64,000 nucleotides of DNA from Phycisphaerales bacterium UBA5793. GTDB lineage: Bacteria > Planctomycetota > Phycisphaerae > Phycisphaerales > UBA5793. Both the position numbers and the translations under genes were made by a program. The stretch's first letter is position 1; each line of letters starts with the position of its first letter. Positions 33,193 through 43,090 of the stretch are shown here, one piece after another. The notes under the pieces are model-generated. The model was not told where the DNA came from, searched no databases, and was given only the letters and a program-made list of their open reading frames with translations. The stretch is from the NCBI GenBank assembly GCA_002418285.1, contig DIDT01000052.1:1-64000 (forward strand). Reading direction: 5' to 3'.

Positions 33193-34083
33193 TTACAGGC
33201 GGCCCGGGGTTGTGACTGGGGCGATCGTATCCACCTGCACGGGGGGTTGGTCCAGCGGGGAGTCGAGGCCCTTCACACAGCGCACCGGTAGATCGCGACG
33301 GAGAAAGCGTTTGGCATTCGGGCGGTCGAACCAGTCGCCGGGGGCCCGGCTCGGGTGGTGCAGGTGGTAAACGAGAATGTCGCGCACGGCGATGCGGGCC
33401 GTTCCCCCAGCCCGGTAGACCCGGCGGCAGAAGTCATCGTCTTCGGTACCCCAGGTGTGGTACTCCTCGTCGTGGCCGTTGACCTTGCGGTAGATATCGA
33501 GCATGACGCTATGGTGGCCGCCGAGCATCTTGGGCTTGTGCGATTTGGCGAGGCGCATTCGGCGCAGCCGCTGATGCAGAAGGTATCGATTGTGCAGGCG
33601 ATCGAGCTGGGCGCGCTGGGTGGCGGTCGGTGCGATGGACTGTTCGCCGCGCAAGATGGAGCCGGCGTCGAGTCTGGCGGTCTGTTGCTCGGTGAGATAC
33701 ATGCGATAGGGCAGGACGAGATCGACGCCTTCGCCAAGGCGGGCGTGGCGCTCGACGCAGGTGTCGCTCGGGTAGGTATCGCCGTCGAGAAAGAGGAGGC
33801 GGCCTTCGGAGATGCCGGAATCCAGCAGGGCGCGCACAGCGTTGTTTCGGACCTGAGCGAGACGTTCGGTGCCGCTATGCGGGCGGCGGACATGACGAAT
33901 TGACAGGCCCAGCCAGTCGGCGCAATAGCGGATCATGGCATCGATGCGCTCGTCAACAACATCGCATGTGACGGTGATTGAAGCCGGAGCGACGGTCTGC
34001 CGGGCGAGGCCGACGAGGACGAAGTCGAGGTAGCGATCGGTGTGCGTCGGGATGATAACGTGGACGGGCGGCAGCGAGGGCAT
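33193..34083 (-). CDS. glycosyltransferase (GT-A fold)
   Basis: The protein has 296 residues from the ATG at 34083; a TTG 18 codons upstream, two bases after the previous stop, is an alternative. The core starts VHVIIPTHTDRYLDFVL, has the metal-binding LFLDGDTYPS (DxD) and the galactosyltransferase-like GTEDDDFCRRVYRAGG near residue 210. It should add a sugar from a nucleotide donor to an unknown acceptor, probably on the inner face of the membrane; no membrane helix is seen. Confidence 0.82.
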   Translation of the reverse strand: MPSLPPVHVIIPTHTDRYLDFVLVGLARQTVAPASITVTCDVVDERIDAMIRYCADWLGLSIRHVRRPHSGTERLAQVRNNAVRALLDSGISEGRLLFLDGDTYPSDTCVERHARLGEGVDLVLPYRMYLTEQQTARLDAGSILRGEQSIAPTATQRAQLDRLHNRYLLHQRLRRMRLAKSHKPKMLGGHHSVMLDIYRKVNGHDEEYHTWGTEDDDFCRRVYRAGGTARIAVRDILVYHLHHPSRAPGDWFDRPNAKRFLRRDLPVRCVKGLDSPLDQPPVQVDTIAPVTTPGRL

Positions 34084-34139
34084 GGTCGCGTGCAGTGTAT
34101 GCGCTTGCGGTTGAATCAAGTTGGCCGAGGCGGACAACG

Positions 34140-34451
34140 TCAGGGCTTGACGCCGGCCTTGGCGGTCTGTCGCACCTGGGCGAGGGCATAGATGGCCGCT
34201 TCGATCTCACTGGAGCCGACCACAGCCCCGGCGGCTTTGCCTTGAGCGTCGGTCCACTCGGCCCGGTAGCAGTCGAACAGTTGGACGAAGCGCAGGCGCA
34301 ACTCGTAGCCGAGTTTGGCGAACTCGCGCTGGATGCGCACGAGGCCGGGGTAAGCGCGGCCCTCAGGAGTGTGCTCACAACCGGTGGAATCGAGGGCCGA
34401 CCATCCAGTGCCGTAGAGTTCGTCAATTGAGAGATCAAGTGCGTCGGTCAT
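34140..34451 (-). CDS. hypothetical protein upstream of the glycosyltransferase
   Basis: The 103-residue protein has AAAGGA upstream of its ATG. It is soluble, rich in Ala and Glu, and begins MTDALDLSIDELYGTGWSA. No family is recognised. It ends at or near the start of the glycosyltransferase and is probably co-transcribed with it. Confidence 0.6.
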   Translation of the reverse strand: MTDALDLSIDELYGTGWSALDSTGCEHTPEGRAYPGLVRIQREFAKLGYELRLRFVQLFDCYRAEWTDAQGKAAGAVVGSSEIEAAIYALAQVRQTAKAGVKP

Positions 34452-34576
34452 GGTCCAGTCCTTTCAGAAGGGGACCAATTCGGAACCGCAAATCATTCCC
34501 TAAGATCGGCGATGTATCAAGTGTAGCATAATTCGGTTCGAATTGTCCGAGAAAACCGACGAATCCGGGTAGGAAA

Positions 34577-34609
34577 CGGACCCCGAACACGATCGTGTCC
34601 CGGGGTCCG
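34577..34609 (-). terminator. terminator after the TPR lipoprotein gene
   Basis: Nine-base arms (34577-34585 and 34601-34609) enclose an inner palindrome ACACGATCGTGT. On the minus strand TTTCCT follows. It lies 67 bases after the stop of the TPR lipoprotein gene. Confidence 0.65.
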
Positions 34610-34675
34610 CCACGGTTTGGTTCTCGGGAGCGTCCCGCTCGTGTCCATCGGGCCGCATCTCGCAGATCTCTGAAA

Positions 34676-36358
34676 TCAGGTTTCCGGAATGCACTTGCAA
34701 CTCGTGGTGATTGGCTCGTCCGCACCAGCCCAGGCGCGCTCGTAGTCAGCGCGGATCTTATTGGCCTCAACGGTCTTGCCCTGGAGTTCCAGCGCGCGGG
34801 AGAGGCCGTAGAGCGACCATCCATTTCCGCGCCACTGGTACAGGTCATCGCGGTAGACGCGCTCCGCATCGGCATAGCGCCCGGCCTTCAGATACACGGC
34901 GCCGAGCGTGTGGCGGACGGGCTGGAGCCACATGGGCGGCTCGCCGTACCCAAGCGAGTCCTCGAGCACTGCGGCGCGCTCAAGGATCTCCGCGGCTTTG
35001 CTCCACTGCTCTTTCTGCAATGCGATCTCGCCATCGATGAAGAGATCGCTCACGTTGAGGAACTCCATCGCCGTCTCGTACTGATCGGGGAACATCTCGG
35101 TTCGGATGGCTTTCATCTCCCTCCGAAAGGCGCGATGTTCCCGTTCGGCGTTCTTGAAGTCTTTTTTCGCGGCATAGGCGATGGCTCGATGAGCGCGCCA
35201 CACCGCCTTGGTCACAGGCAGGAAGTCCGGCGGCGCCGGTTCAGCGATCAGGTCGTCCCACCGGCCAAAGCGCTTCTGAACGTCGTAGATTGAGCACATC
35301 CACGGATCAAAGAAGGGCGCGATCTCCTGGAATGCCTGGTCTGGGAGGTCGTTCCACATCGCCCGGGCGGCGGCCATGGCTTCACGCTCGCGGCCGATCA
35401 TCATCGCCGAGAAAGCAAGCATGTGCGAGTTGTGCGTCATGTAGCCGTACTGCATGCTCTGTTCAGGCGAGATACTCCGATAGCGAGTGTCCGCCTTCAT
35501 CGCCTTGGCGTTCTGTTCGATTGAGCGCTCCCACATACCGACCTGTACGTAGATGTGCAACGGCATGTGCAGCATGTGACCGGCCGTGGGAACGAGGCCG
35601 CTGAGACGATCGGCCGCGGGAATGCCGCGTTCCTTGTCGTCGCTGGGCTCGACGGCATGGATGTAAAGATGGTTCGCTCCGGGATGCTCGGGGTTCATGG
35701 CCAGCACATGCTCAAGCGTTGCGACGACGGTGTGAGTTTCCTCGCGCGCGGCTTGCCGATCGCATGTGAACAATTCCCACGGGTGCTGGACCATCATCGA
35801 CTCGGCGTACAACGTGCCCACGTCGAGGTCGCCTGGGTACGCGGCCCAGACCTCCGCCATGGCGTCTGAAAATGACTTGTTGAGGACCGTTCGATCGACC
35901 GGCGCCGGTATGGCGTATCGATGTTCGAGTGCCTGGATCAACGCACGCTCAACGGGAGAACAATTGTCGATCTTTGCCAGAGCATGTTGGAGTGCTTCCC
36001 AGGCTGCGGCGTTGCGACCATCCGCCATAACGGGATCGTTGTAGTTTGGTCCCTGAGTGTAAGAGATTCCCCACCAGGCCATGGCACAGTTCGGATCAAA
36101 CTCAGCAGCACGAGCGAATGATCGCACCGCCTCGTCGTGATTGAAGGAGTAAAGCCAGTTCAGGCCCTGATCGAAGTACATTTGCGCCTCGTGCGAGGCA
36201 GTCGTGACTCTCCGCGAGTACGGTCCCATCCCTTCAAAGTTCTGCGGCTGACCCATGACTCCGTAGGCCGGTCCCTGAGGAATGGACGGCCTATTCGCAC
36301 AACCGCCCAGAGCCACCAAGGCGCAAGCGACAATGCCAAAACGAATTCGGCTCAACAT
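34676..36358 (-). CDS. TPR-repeat lipoprotein
   Basis: The protein has 560 residues from an ATG preceded by AAAGGAGAG. A lipoprotein signal ends in VALGGC. The rest consists of helical repeats; YFDQGLNWLYSFNHDEAVRSF and FDPNCAMAWWGISY are the first TPR pair, and GANHLYIHAVE and GHMLHMPLHIYVQ are strongly conserved-looking. It resembles a widespread family of tetratricopeptide lipoproteins of unknown function. It probably sits in the periplasm and mediates protein contacts. Confidence 0.82.
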   Translation of the reverse strand: MLSRIRFGIVACALVALGGCANRPSIPQGPAYGVMGQPQNFEGMGPYSRRVTTASHEAQMYFDQGLNWLYSFNHDEAVRSFARAAEFDPNCAMAWWGISYTQGPNYNDPVMADGRNAAAWEALQHALAKIDNCSPVERALIQALEHRYAIPAPVDRTVLNKSFSDAMAEVWAAYPGDLDVGTLYAESMMVQHPWELFTCDRQAAREETHTVVATLEHVLAMNPEHPGANHLYIHAVEPSDDKERGIPAADRLSGLVPTAGHMLHMPLHIYVQVGMWERSIEQNAKAMKADTRYRSISPEQSMQYGYMTHNSHMLAFSAMMIGREREAMAAARAMWNDLPDQAFQEIAPFFDPWMCSIYDVQKRFGRWDDLIAEPAPPDFLPVTKAVWRAHRAIAYAAKKDFKNAEREHRAFRREMKAIRTEMFPDQYETAMEFLNVSDLFIDGEIALQKEQWSKAAEILERAAVLEDSLGYGEPPMWLQPVRHTLGAVYLKAGRYADAERVYRDDLYQWRGNGWSLYGLSRALELQGKTVEANKIRADYERAWAGADEPITTSCKCIPET

Positions 36359-36576
36359 CGACACTCTCCTTTTTCTTATCGCCACACGAAAAAACATCGG
36401 GCGATGTTAGCCGGAGACGATCTGCACACCAACGCGTGAAGAGGCTGACCGCCAGTCCATTTAGAAATGGATAGACCGGTCGTCTCATCCACCATTGCGA
36501 GCCATGGCTCGCGCGTCCGGTTCGGTCGATAGTCCTCTGCAGGCCGATCGACTCGTCACTCATGATCTGTTGGAAC

Positions 36577-36972
36577 TCAGGATTCGGCCGGCTCGATCGT
36601 AACCGTCAGCCGCTTGGATCGAAACTGGTCGCGGTAAAGTTCCGCTCGCTCCTGGTGGGTGACGAGGAGCATCGCGACGCCGGTGATGTGGGCTTCCATC
36701 ATGCGCTTGACAGCTTCTATGCGGCCCAGTGGGGTGATCTGCATGATCGACTCGACGACGTAGAGGACCTCATTCACATCATCATTGTGCAGCAGTACGC
36801 GCCACTGCGGCAGATGCTCGACCCTACGGTGCGGCTTGGCGGGCCGGGTGCGGGTGGCCGTAGCCGTTGCGGTGCCGCCTTCGCACTGCTTGCGGGCGGG
36901 GGAACGCGACGGGTCATCGGGTGTCTGGTCGGCTTCATTGAGCGGAAGGTCGGTCATCAGCGTATTGCGCAT
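36577..36972 (-). CDS. clpS: ClpS protease adaptor
   Basis: The protein has 131 residues from an ATG at 36972, or 126 from the ATG at 36957. The N-terminal 45 residues are Thr/Ala-rich and disordered. The ClpS core begins WRVLLHNDDVNEVLYVV, where the Asp-Asp pair binds the N-degron amine, and ends LTVTIEPAES. It delivers N-degron substrates to ClpAP. The frame is open much further upstream but that part lies opposite the MoxR gene and is not coding. ClpA is not in the window. Confidence 0.92.
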   Translation of the reverse strand: MRNTLMTDLPLNEADQTPDDPSRSPARKQCEGGTATATATRTRPAKPHRRVEHLPQWRVLLHNDDVNEVLYVVESIMQITPLGRIEAVKRMMEAHITGVAMLLVTHQERAELYRDQFRSKRLTVTIEPAES

Positions 36973-37083
36973 GAATCGATGCGCCCTCGCAAAAAACACT
37001 GGATTGGAGTCAAACGTCGGCGTGACCCACGCAGGAGCGTGAGACGCGGCTGGGCCTGCCCTCAAGTATATGATGCATTCGCG

Positions 37084-38124
37084 ATGAATGTGGAAGGAAA
37101 TCCTGCAATCGACACTCCCACGGGTCAAAAAAACCTCTCCGCCAATCTCGACGACCTTCCCAGACGGTTTGGCCAGTTGCGCGAACAGGTGCGGCAGGTC
37201 ATCGTCGGACAGCACGAAATCGTCGAGCAACTGCTTATCGCGCTCTTCTGCCAGGGGCACGTGCTGATTGTCGGCGTGCCGGGGTTGGCCAAGACGCTGC
37301 TGGTGCGGACGCTGGCGCGCAGCGTGGATCTGGATTTCAATCGCATTCAGTTCACGCCTGACATGATGCCCTCGGACGTGCTGGGAACGGAACTCGTCGA
37401 AAACGATCCCGGAACTGGGCAACGGCACCTGCGCTACCTTCCCGGTCCGGTTTTCGTCCATGTGCTTCTGGCTGATGAGATCAACCGCACGCCACCCAAG
37501 ACGCAGGCGGCGCTGCTCGAGGCAATGGCCGAACACCAGGTGACGATCGCCGGGGAGACGCGGCATCTGCCCAAACCTTTTGTCGTCGTCGCGACGCAGA
37601 ACCCCATCGAGCAGGAAGGGACCTACCCCCTGCCCGAAGCCCAGCTCGATCGCTTCATGTTCAGCCTGTGGATGGATTATCCGGCGCGAGCGGAGGAACG
37701 GATCATTGCAGCCGAGGCCGATCGCATCGCGCACCAGCCAGTGCGGCCGGTTTTTGGCCAGGCGGATCTGATGTGCTGCCGGGAGCTGATCGGGCAGGTG
37801 CCGGTGAGTGATCACGTGATTGATCATGCGGTGGACCTGGCGCGCGCCACACGACCTGAGGACGCAACGTGCCCGAAGACGGTGCGGCCGTACGTATCGT
37901 GGGGGGCGGGGCCTCGGGCGGCGCAGCACATGCTGATCGGCGCGCGATGCCTGTGTCTGCTGGAAGGCCGACCCACACCTTCAGCGACGGATGTGCGCCG
38001 CGTCGCCATGCCGGTATTGCGACATCGGCTCGTGCTCAATTACACGGCAACGGGTGAGAACATCACCACGCGCGAGATCGTGCTTCGGCTACTCGATGCG
38101 GTGGATGAGCCAAAGTACGACTGA
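37084..38124 (+). CDS. MoxR-family AAA+ ATPase
   Basis: The protein has 346 residues from ATG 37084. The Walker A (GVPGLAKTLL) is MoxR-like, the Walker B is LLADEINRTPPKTQ, and QNPIEQEGTYPLPEAQLDRF is the family signature. MoxR proteins act as chaperones, usually next to DUF58 or von Willebrand domain proteins, but no such gene follows here: the next gene is convergent. It is therefore either an orphan MoxR or its partners lie elsewhere. Confidence 0.92.
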   Translation: MNVEGNPAIDTPTGQKNLSANLDDLPRRFGQLREQVRQVIVGQHEIVEQLLIALFCQGHVLIVGVPGLAKTLLVRTLARSVDLDFNRIQFTPDMMPSDVLGTELVENDPGTGQRHLRYLPGPVFVHVLLADEINRTPPKTQAALLEAMAEHQVTIAGETRHLPKPFVVVATQNPIEQEGTYPLPEAQLDRFMFSLWMDYPARAEERIIAAEADRIAHQPVRPVFGQADLMCCRELIGQVPVSDHVIDHAVDLARATRPEDATCPKTVRPYVSWGAGPRAAQHMLIGARCLCLLEGRPTPSATDVRRVAMPVLRHRLVLNYTATGENITTREIVLRLLDAVDEPKYD

Positions 38125-38129
38125 GTCAC

Positions 38130-40208
38130 CTACTTGCTTCGATCACACAGCGCGAGCCCATCCACTAGCGCAGCGATGGACCACGCTTGCGCGCTGCAAC
38201 CGCCGGGCAGGCGCGGACGATCTGATGTTGAGTCGCCATCATAGACCTCGGCGAGTTGGCCGAGACTGCGGCCGAGTATCGTCTGCTCGATGAGCGGGTC
38301 GAGCAGCGAGCGGGCTCGGTTGCGCGACTCGGCGCTGAAGCCATCCACGCGCAGGATCGCCTCGACAAATGGACCGAGCAGCCAGGGCCAGACGGTGCCC
38401 TGGTGATACGCGCCGTCACGGTCGAACATGCGCCCTTCGAAGCGCGGACGGTATCGTGAGTCGCGCGGGCTGAGTGTGCGCAAGCCCACCGGAGTAAGCA
38501 GGTGCGCTTCCACGGCGGAGATCACGCGACGTTGGTGCTCGGTGTCGAGCGGGCTGTGCGGAAGCGAGCATGCAATGATCTGGTTGGGCCGCACGCTTCG
38601 ATCTTGCTTCCACTGACCGCCCTCGGGGACGAGCACATCGGCGAGGCAACTGATCTCTTCCCCCCAGAACGATGCGGTAAAGTGTTCGCGGACGCGCTGG
38701 GCCATTGCCTCGAATGACGCGGCACGATCATGGGAAGACTCCCGGAGAGCGTCGCTCATTGAGCAAAGCGCGTTGTACCAGAGTGCATTGATCTCAACCG
38801 CCTTGCCATAGCGCGGCGTAAACACCACGCCGTCGCGCTTGGCATCCATCCAGGTGAGTTGGGTGGACGCATCACCGGCGACGATCATTCCATCGCGCTC
38901 ATCCATGCCGATGCCAAAATCGGTTCCCTTGCGATAGTGCTCGATGATGTCGAGACATGCGTCGCGCAGATCGCGATCGAAGCCATCGTGGTCACCGGAG
39001 AGTCGGCGGTACTTGCACGCAGCATCAACAAACCAGAGGCTGGCGTCGACGGTGTTGTAGTGGGCGGCGCCGCCGTAGTCGTCAAAGAGATTGGGAATCA
39101 GGCCATGACGGCGATTGGCGGCAAAGGCTCGAAGTGTCTGCAGCGCTTCCTCAAATCGTCCGGTTGAGAGCAGCAGGCCGCGCAGCGCGATCATGGTGTC
39201 GCGGCCCCAGTCGCCGAACCACGGGTAGCCGGCGAGGATGGTCATCAACTTCTCGTCGCCGACTTTACGCGGCACAACAAAATCGTCAGTCGCCGCGAGC
39301 AGGTCCAACCGACGGCCCAGCGAGGGGGCGACGATCTTGGCCCGTTTGCACAGGTCCGCCAAGTGCTTTCGACGAGTGGCGACCGTGATGTCGCTGCCTG
39401 CGCTGGTCGATTCTGTGCCGGCAGCGGCGCGAAGGTGGTATTCACACTTCCCCGTTTCGCCGATCACACTGTCGTGCCGAAACTCCCCGGGAGTGAAGAG
39501 ATCTTCGACGCAGTCGAGACCGCGCTGCGCTTCCTGGGCGTAGTGGAAGTTGAACCACCAGTCGGAATTGGCATGGAACTGACCGCCGGATGTTGAGAAA
39601 CACACTTCTGCCCCATCTTCACCGGCCACGGCAATTCCATCGCGCGTGCCGCGCACGCGGTAGCGACGACCATCGCAGCGAATGAGATGGTGGAAATCGT
39701 GGACACGCACGAGTGGAACGAGCGTCAGTCGCAGACTGGAGCCGGCAGGACCATCAACGTGATACGTCACATCGAGCCCGCCAACGCGCCAGCGAAGCGC
39801 CAGGCGCCGCTCCAACGTGAAAGCGCCAATGCGATAGACCCACCGACACTCGTTGATGCCTCGCTCGAACTGTTTGAGTTGCCGATAGCCATGCGGCACA
39901 ATCTGGTTGGGGACGAACTCGAAGTTGCTCAGTTCGACCGTTTCTTCCTTGGCGCCCGGCGCGGCAAAGGTAAATCGCTCAAGCATCGTGTTGAGAAGCA
40001 TGAGGCGCCCGACGGGTGGCCGAAGAGCGCTGATGAGCCAGCCGTGATAGCGACGGGTGTTCATCCCCAGCGCGGTGCCCATGGCAAAGCCACCCAGTCC
40101 GTCGGTAATAAGCCACTCGGTTTCGCTGAAGCGGCGAACATCACCCTCGCCGCGGAATCGCACGAGATGGGTGCAGTCGAAGGACGTTGGATCATGTTCG
40201 ATGTTCAT
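38130..40208 (-). CDS. glycogen debranching enzyme (amylo-alpha-1,6-glucosidase, GH133-like)
   Basis: The 692-residue protein has an N-terminal domain starting near LITDGLGGFAMGT and NTRRYHGWLI. The (alpha/alpha)6 catalytic part contains AGYPWFGDWGRDTMIAL, FDDYGGAAHYNTVDASLW and HQGTVWPWLLGPF, signatures of AGL C-domain debranching enzymes. It hydrolyses alpha-1,6 branches in glycogen. It overlaps the kinase gene by four bases, so liberated glucose may be phosphorylated by the coupled product. Confidence 0.9.
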   Translation of the reverse strand: MNIEHDPTSFDCTHLVRFRGEGDVRRFSETEWLITDGLGGFAMGTALGMNTRRYHGWLISALRPPVGRLMLLNTMLERFTFAAPGAKEETVELSNFEFVPNQIVPHGYRQLKQFERGINECRWVYRIGAFTLERRLALRWRVGGLDVTYHVDGPAGSSLRLTLVPLVRVHDFHHLIRCDGRRYRVRGTRDGIAVAGEDGAEVCFSTSGGQFHANSDWWFNFHYAQEAQRGLDCVEDLFTPGEFRHDSVIGETGKCEYHLRAAAGTESTSAGSDITVATRRKHLADLCKRAKIVAPSLGRRLDLLAATDDFVVPRKVGDEKLMTILAGYPWFGDWGRDTMIALRGLLLSTGRFEEALQTLRAFAANRRHGLIPNLFDDYGGAAHYNTVDASLWFVDAACKYRRLSGDHDGFDRDLRDACLDIIEHYRKGTDFGIGMDERDGMIVAGDASTQLTWMDAKRDGVVFTPRYGKAVEINALWYNALCSMSDALRESSHDRAASFEAMAQRVREHFTASFWGEEISCLADVLVPEGGQWKQDRSVRPNQIIACSLPHSPLDTEHQRRVISAVEAHLLTPVGLRTLSPRDSRYRPRFEGRMFDRDGAYHQGTVWPWLLGPFVEAILRVDGFSAESRNRARSLLDPLIEQTILGRSLGQLAEVYDGDSTSDRPRLPGGCSAQAWSIAALVDGLALCDRSK

Positions 40209-41185
40209 GGCGCGCAGAGCCGTTCACGAGCGAGTAGGGCGGCACCGAGGAGACCGGCGTTGTCGCGCAGCTGGGTGGAAGCGATGGCACACTGGCGCAG
40301 AGTGTCGGGAAAGACGGTCTTGTCGAAGACCCGGCGAACCTGCCTGAGGTACCAGTCGCCGAGGCTCTCCACGCCCCCACCACCGAGTACGACGCAATCG
40401 AGACTGAGCAGCGTAGCGGAGTTGGCGGCGGCGATAGCGACCATGCGGGCGGAGTGCTGGGCCACGCGCACGGCGAGCGGATCGCCCTTCTCGACCGCCG
40501 CGGCAATGTGCCTGATGTTGATCTGATCGAAGTCGCCGCTGACGGCGTCGCGGATGCTCGAGGGCTCGTTGGCGCGGAGGAGGTGAATGGCCCGGCGTTC
40601 CATGGATGAACGGGAGGCATGGTCTTCGAGTTTCTCCGAGGCCGGCCCACCATTGGGAATGATGACGCCCTGACCGATTTCACCAGCGGTGCCGTAGGTG
40701 CCGTGATGAAGTTGCCCCTCGATGACGAGTCCGCCGCCGATTCCGGTTCCGATCCACATGCCCAGAACATTGCGGTAGCCCTTCCCGGCGCCGAGCATGT
40801 ACTCGCCCCAGATGGCGACGTTGACGTCATTATCCAGGGTCGTGGGTACCCCATTGAGCTTCTTCGAGACCAGGTCAGCCAGCGGAACATCCTGCCAGTG
40901 GAGGTTCACGGCATTGATGATGATCTTGCAGGTCGAGTCAATGGGAGAGGGAGCCCCGATGCCCACACCACTCAGATCGTCGAGCTTGATCCCCGCATCC
41001 GCGCACGCGGACTCGACGCCCTGACACAGGCGGTCGATAACGGGTTCAACGCCTTCGTCGGCCAGCGTCTTGCACCGGGCGCGGCCGACAATCTGGTGAT
41101 CCGGATCGACGACTCCGATCTGCATGTTGGTGCCGCCGAGGTCAATCCCGACGACATGTGCCGACGTGTTTGCCATGTGGTCCAT
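40205..41185 (-). CDS. ROK-family sugar kinase without the zinc motif
   Basis: The protein has 326 residues from the ATG at 41185, with another ATG nine bases in. The ATP-binding GIDLGGTNMQIG, the catalytic Asp in TTLDNDVN, and GTGIGGGLVIEGQL are ROK marks. The zinc-binding CxCGxxGCxE motif that usually follows the GEIG loop is absent; GEIGQGVIIPNGGP runs straight into a charged helix. It is likely to be a glucokinase given the debranching enzyme coupled to it. Confidence 0.85.
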   Translation of the reverse strand: MDHMANTSAHVVGIDLGGTNMQIGVVDPDHQIVGRARCKTLADEGVEPVIDRLCQGVESACADAGIKLDDLSGVGIGAPSPIDSTCKIIINAVNLHWQDVPLADLVSKKLNGVPTTLDNDVNVAIWGEYMLGAGKGYRNVLGMWIGTGIGGGLVIEGQLHHGTYGTAGEIGQGVIIPNGGPASEKLEDHASRSSMERRAIHLLRANEPSSIRDAVSGDFDQINIRHIAAAVEKGDPLAVRVAQHSARMVAIAAANSATLLSLDCVVLGGGGVESLGDWYLRQVRRVFDKTVFPDTLRQCAIASTQLRDNAGLLGAALLARERLCAP

Positions 41186-41537
41186 CCATCTCCGAGTCAG
41201 ACAGTTGCACCACGATCATGGTCACACGAGGTGGGCGGGTCAAACCAGGTGGACGTTGCCGCACATTGATCCCGCTTCGCGACGGCTTCAGGGAGGCATG
41301 CGGCCGCCCGCCACCCCAGCGGGAATGCGAACACTGGTTTGCCAGCCTGTGAAGGCAAATCTCTCGTCTTTTCACGGCTGAAGCCCGATATCTCCGGTAT
41401 ATTCAGTTTGGATTGACGAACAGGCAGGCGTCGCAGATTTCGCCGAACCGGTGGCGACGCAGCGGCAATACCGCAGGCGGAAGCGACGTTGAGTGTTTAT
41501 TCGAGCGCCGCTCCTGGCCTATTGTGAGGTAAACGTC
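41186..41537. other. 352-base gap between divergent genes
   Basis: No gene is seen between the ROK kinase and the DUF1800 gene. It must hold promoters for both. A TATATT near 41398 is the only -10-like string noticed, without a matching -35, and a six-base inverted repeat (TTTGCC/GGCAAA) lies near 41338. Confidence 0.4.
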
Positions 41538-43037
41538 ATGCTGACAGCAAGTCTCAAGCCCCTGAAGGCGGACGCGTTTGGTCATTGGGAGGCCAATCAC
41601 CTGCTCCGTCGTGCCGGGTTTGGCGGAACGCCGGATCAAGTGCGGCTGCTCGTCGAATGGGGATTGGATCGCAGCGTCGACTACCTCGTCAACTACCGCG
41701 AGATCACCACTGAGGCCATAAAGGCGGATGATTTTCGCGGCGACATCATGCAGCCGCCCTCCCCGGAGGAGCGGCTGGCGTACCGCAACGCCCAGCAGTC
41801 GCAGGATGAAGTGACGCTCGAGAAGATTCGTCGACTGCGCCAGGATCGCCAGCGTCAGGACCGTCAACAGGTGCGTGCGCTCCAGCAATGGTGGCTCAAG
41901 CGGATGATCGAGACACCGCGTCCGCTTGAAGAGAAGATGACGCTCTTCCTCCACGGCCACTTCGCAACAGGCTATCGAACGATTGAAAACAGTTACCACA
42001 TGTTTCTGCAGAACCAGACCTTTCGCAAACACGCGGTGGGCAACTTTGCGGAGCTGTGCTTCCAGATCATCCGCGACCCGGCGATGCTGGCATACCTTGA
42101 CAACAACGAGTCGCACAAGCGCCTGCCCAACGAGAACCTCGCCCGCGAACTGATGGAGCTGTTTACGCTGGGCGAAGGTAACGGGTACACCGAGAGTGAC
42201 ATCAAGGAAGGCGCCAAGGCCCTTACCGGGTATTCGTTTGAGGGCAACGAATTCCTCTTCCGTGAGGATTTCCACGACGAAGGCCAGAAGGTGATCTTCG
42301 GCAAGCGCGGCACATTCAATGGCGATGACTTCGTGCGCATGATTCTTGGCAAGCCTCAATGCAGCGAATTCATCAGCTTGAAGTTGTATCGTTTTTTCGT
42401 CAACGACTTGCCCGGGCCGATCGAGGGACCGACCCGGGCTTTCGTCGTGAATCTGGCCAAGGAGATGCGCCAGAACAAGTACGAACTCGCGCCGGTGCTT
42501 GAAACGCTGTTCCGCAGCGAGCACTTTTACGACGAGGAAAACGTGGCGGCGGAAATCAAATCGCCGGTGCAACTCACCGTCGAAGCCGTCCGCTCGCTCA
42601 AGACTCCGATCGTTGATCTGAACATCCTGGTCGACGCGCTGGGTTTGATGGGCCAGGACATCTTTTTTCCGCCATCGGTCAAGGGGTGGGTCGGCGGGCG
42701 ATCCTGGATCAATACATCGACGTTGTTTGTCCGGCAGAATCTGCTCACACACCTGCTGACTGGCCGATTGCCCAGCGGCTTCCGTGGCTCATCGACACGT
42801 TCGCAGTACGACGCGATGCACCTGTTGTCGCATCTTACCAAGGGCGGCGACGGTGAGTATGCGCTTGATGAAACCGTCAATTTCCTGCTTAAGTCGTGTC
42901 TTGGGGCCAACCCGCTCGAACCTCGGCGGGAGACGCTAATGGCGTTTGCCAAGGACAACGGCGGCCGCGTCAACAACGAACTCGTCATCGGGATGCTGTG
43001 CCTGATAACCGCGATGCCGGAGTATCAACTCTGTTGA
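41538..43037 (+). CDS. DUF1800 family protein
   Basis: The protein has 499 residues from an ATG preceded by GAGGT. The DUF1800 signatures are HLLRRAGFGGTP, MTLFLHGHFATGY, NENLARELMELFTLGEGNGY and LRFRFF-like LYRFFVNDLP. No signal peptide is visible. Its partner DUF1501 gene starts 53 bases later, the usual order in planctomycetes and other phyla. Its biochemical role is unknown; the pair is often suspected of acting in export or in polymer metabolism. Confidence 0.9.
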   Translation: MLTASLKPLKADAFGHWEANHLLRRAGFGGTPDQVRLLVEWGLDRSVDYLVNYREITTEAIKADDFRGDIMQPPSPEERLAYRNAQQSQDEVTLEKIRRLRQDRQRQDRQQVRALQQWWLKRMIETPRPLEEKMTLFLHGHFATGYRTIENSYHMFLQNQTFRKHAVGNFAELCFQIIRDPAMLAYLDNNESHKRLPNENLARELMELFTLGEGNGYTESDIKEGAKALTGYSFEGNEFLFREDFHDEGQKVIFGKRGTFNGDDFVRMILGKPQCSEFISLKLYRFFVNDLPGPIEGPTRAFVVNLAKEMRQNKYELAPVLETLFRSEHFYDEENVAAEIKSPVQLTVEAVRSLKTPIVDLNILVDALGLMGQDIFFPPSVKGWVGGRSWINTSTLFVRQNLLTHLLTGRLPSGFRGSSTRSQYDAMHLLSHLTKGGDGEYALDETVNFLLKSCLGANPLEPRRETLMAFAKDNGGRVNNELVIGMLCLITAMPEYQLC

Positions 43038-43090
43038 GGAACTTCGACAAGCGGCAAGCTGAAGAGCAAGCCGTGCGAAAGGGACGAACC

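Noticed and set aside
36456..36471. TCCATTT/AAATGGA short inverted repeat downstream of clpS
   Set aside because: Seven-base arms with a two-base loop cannot form a normal RNA hairpin; operator role has no support.
36291..36563. 90-residue minus-strand frame between clpS and the TPR lipoprotein gene
   Set aside because: It overlaps the lipoprotein signal sequence in another frame and has no recognised motif or ribosome binding site.
36577..37929. 450-residue minus-strand frame
   Set aside because: Only the ClpS part at the end is coding; the rest is antisense to the MoxR gene.
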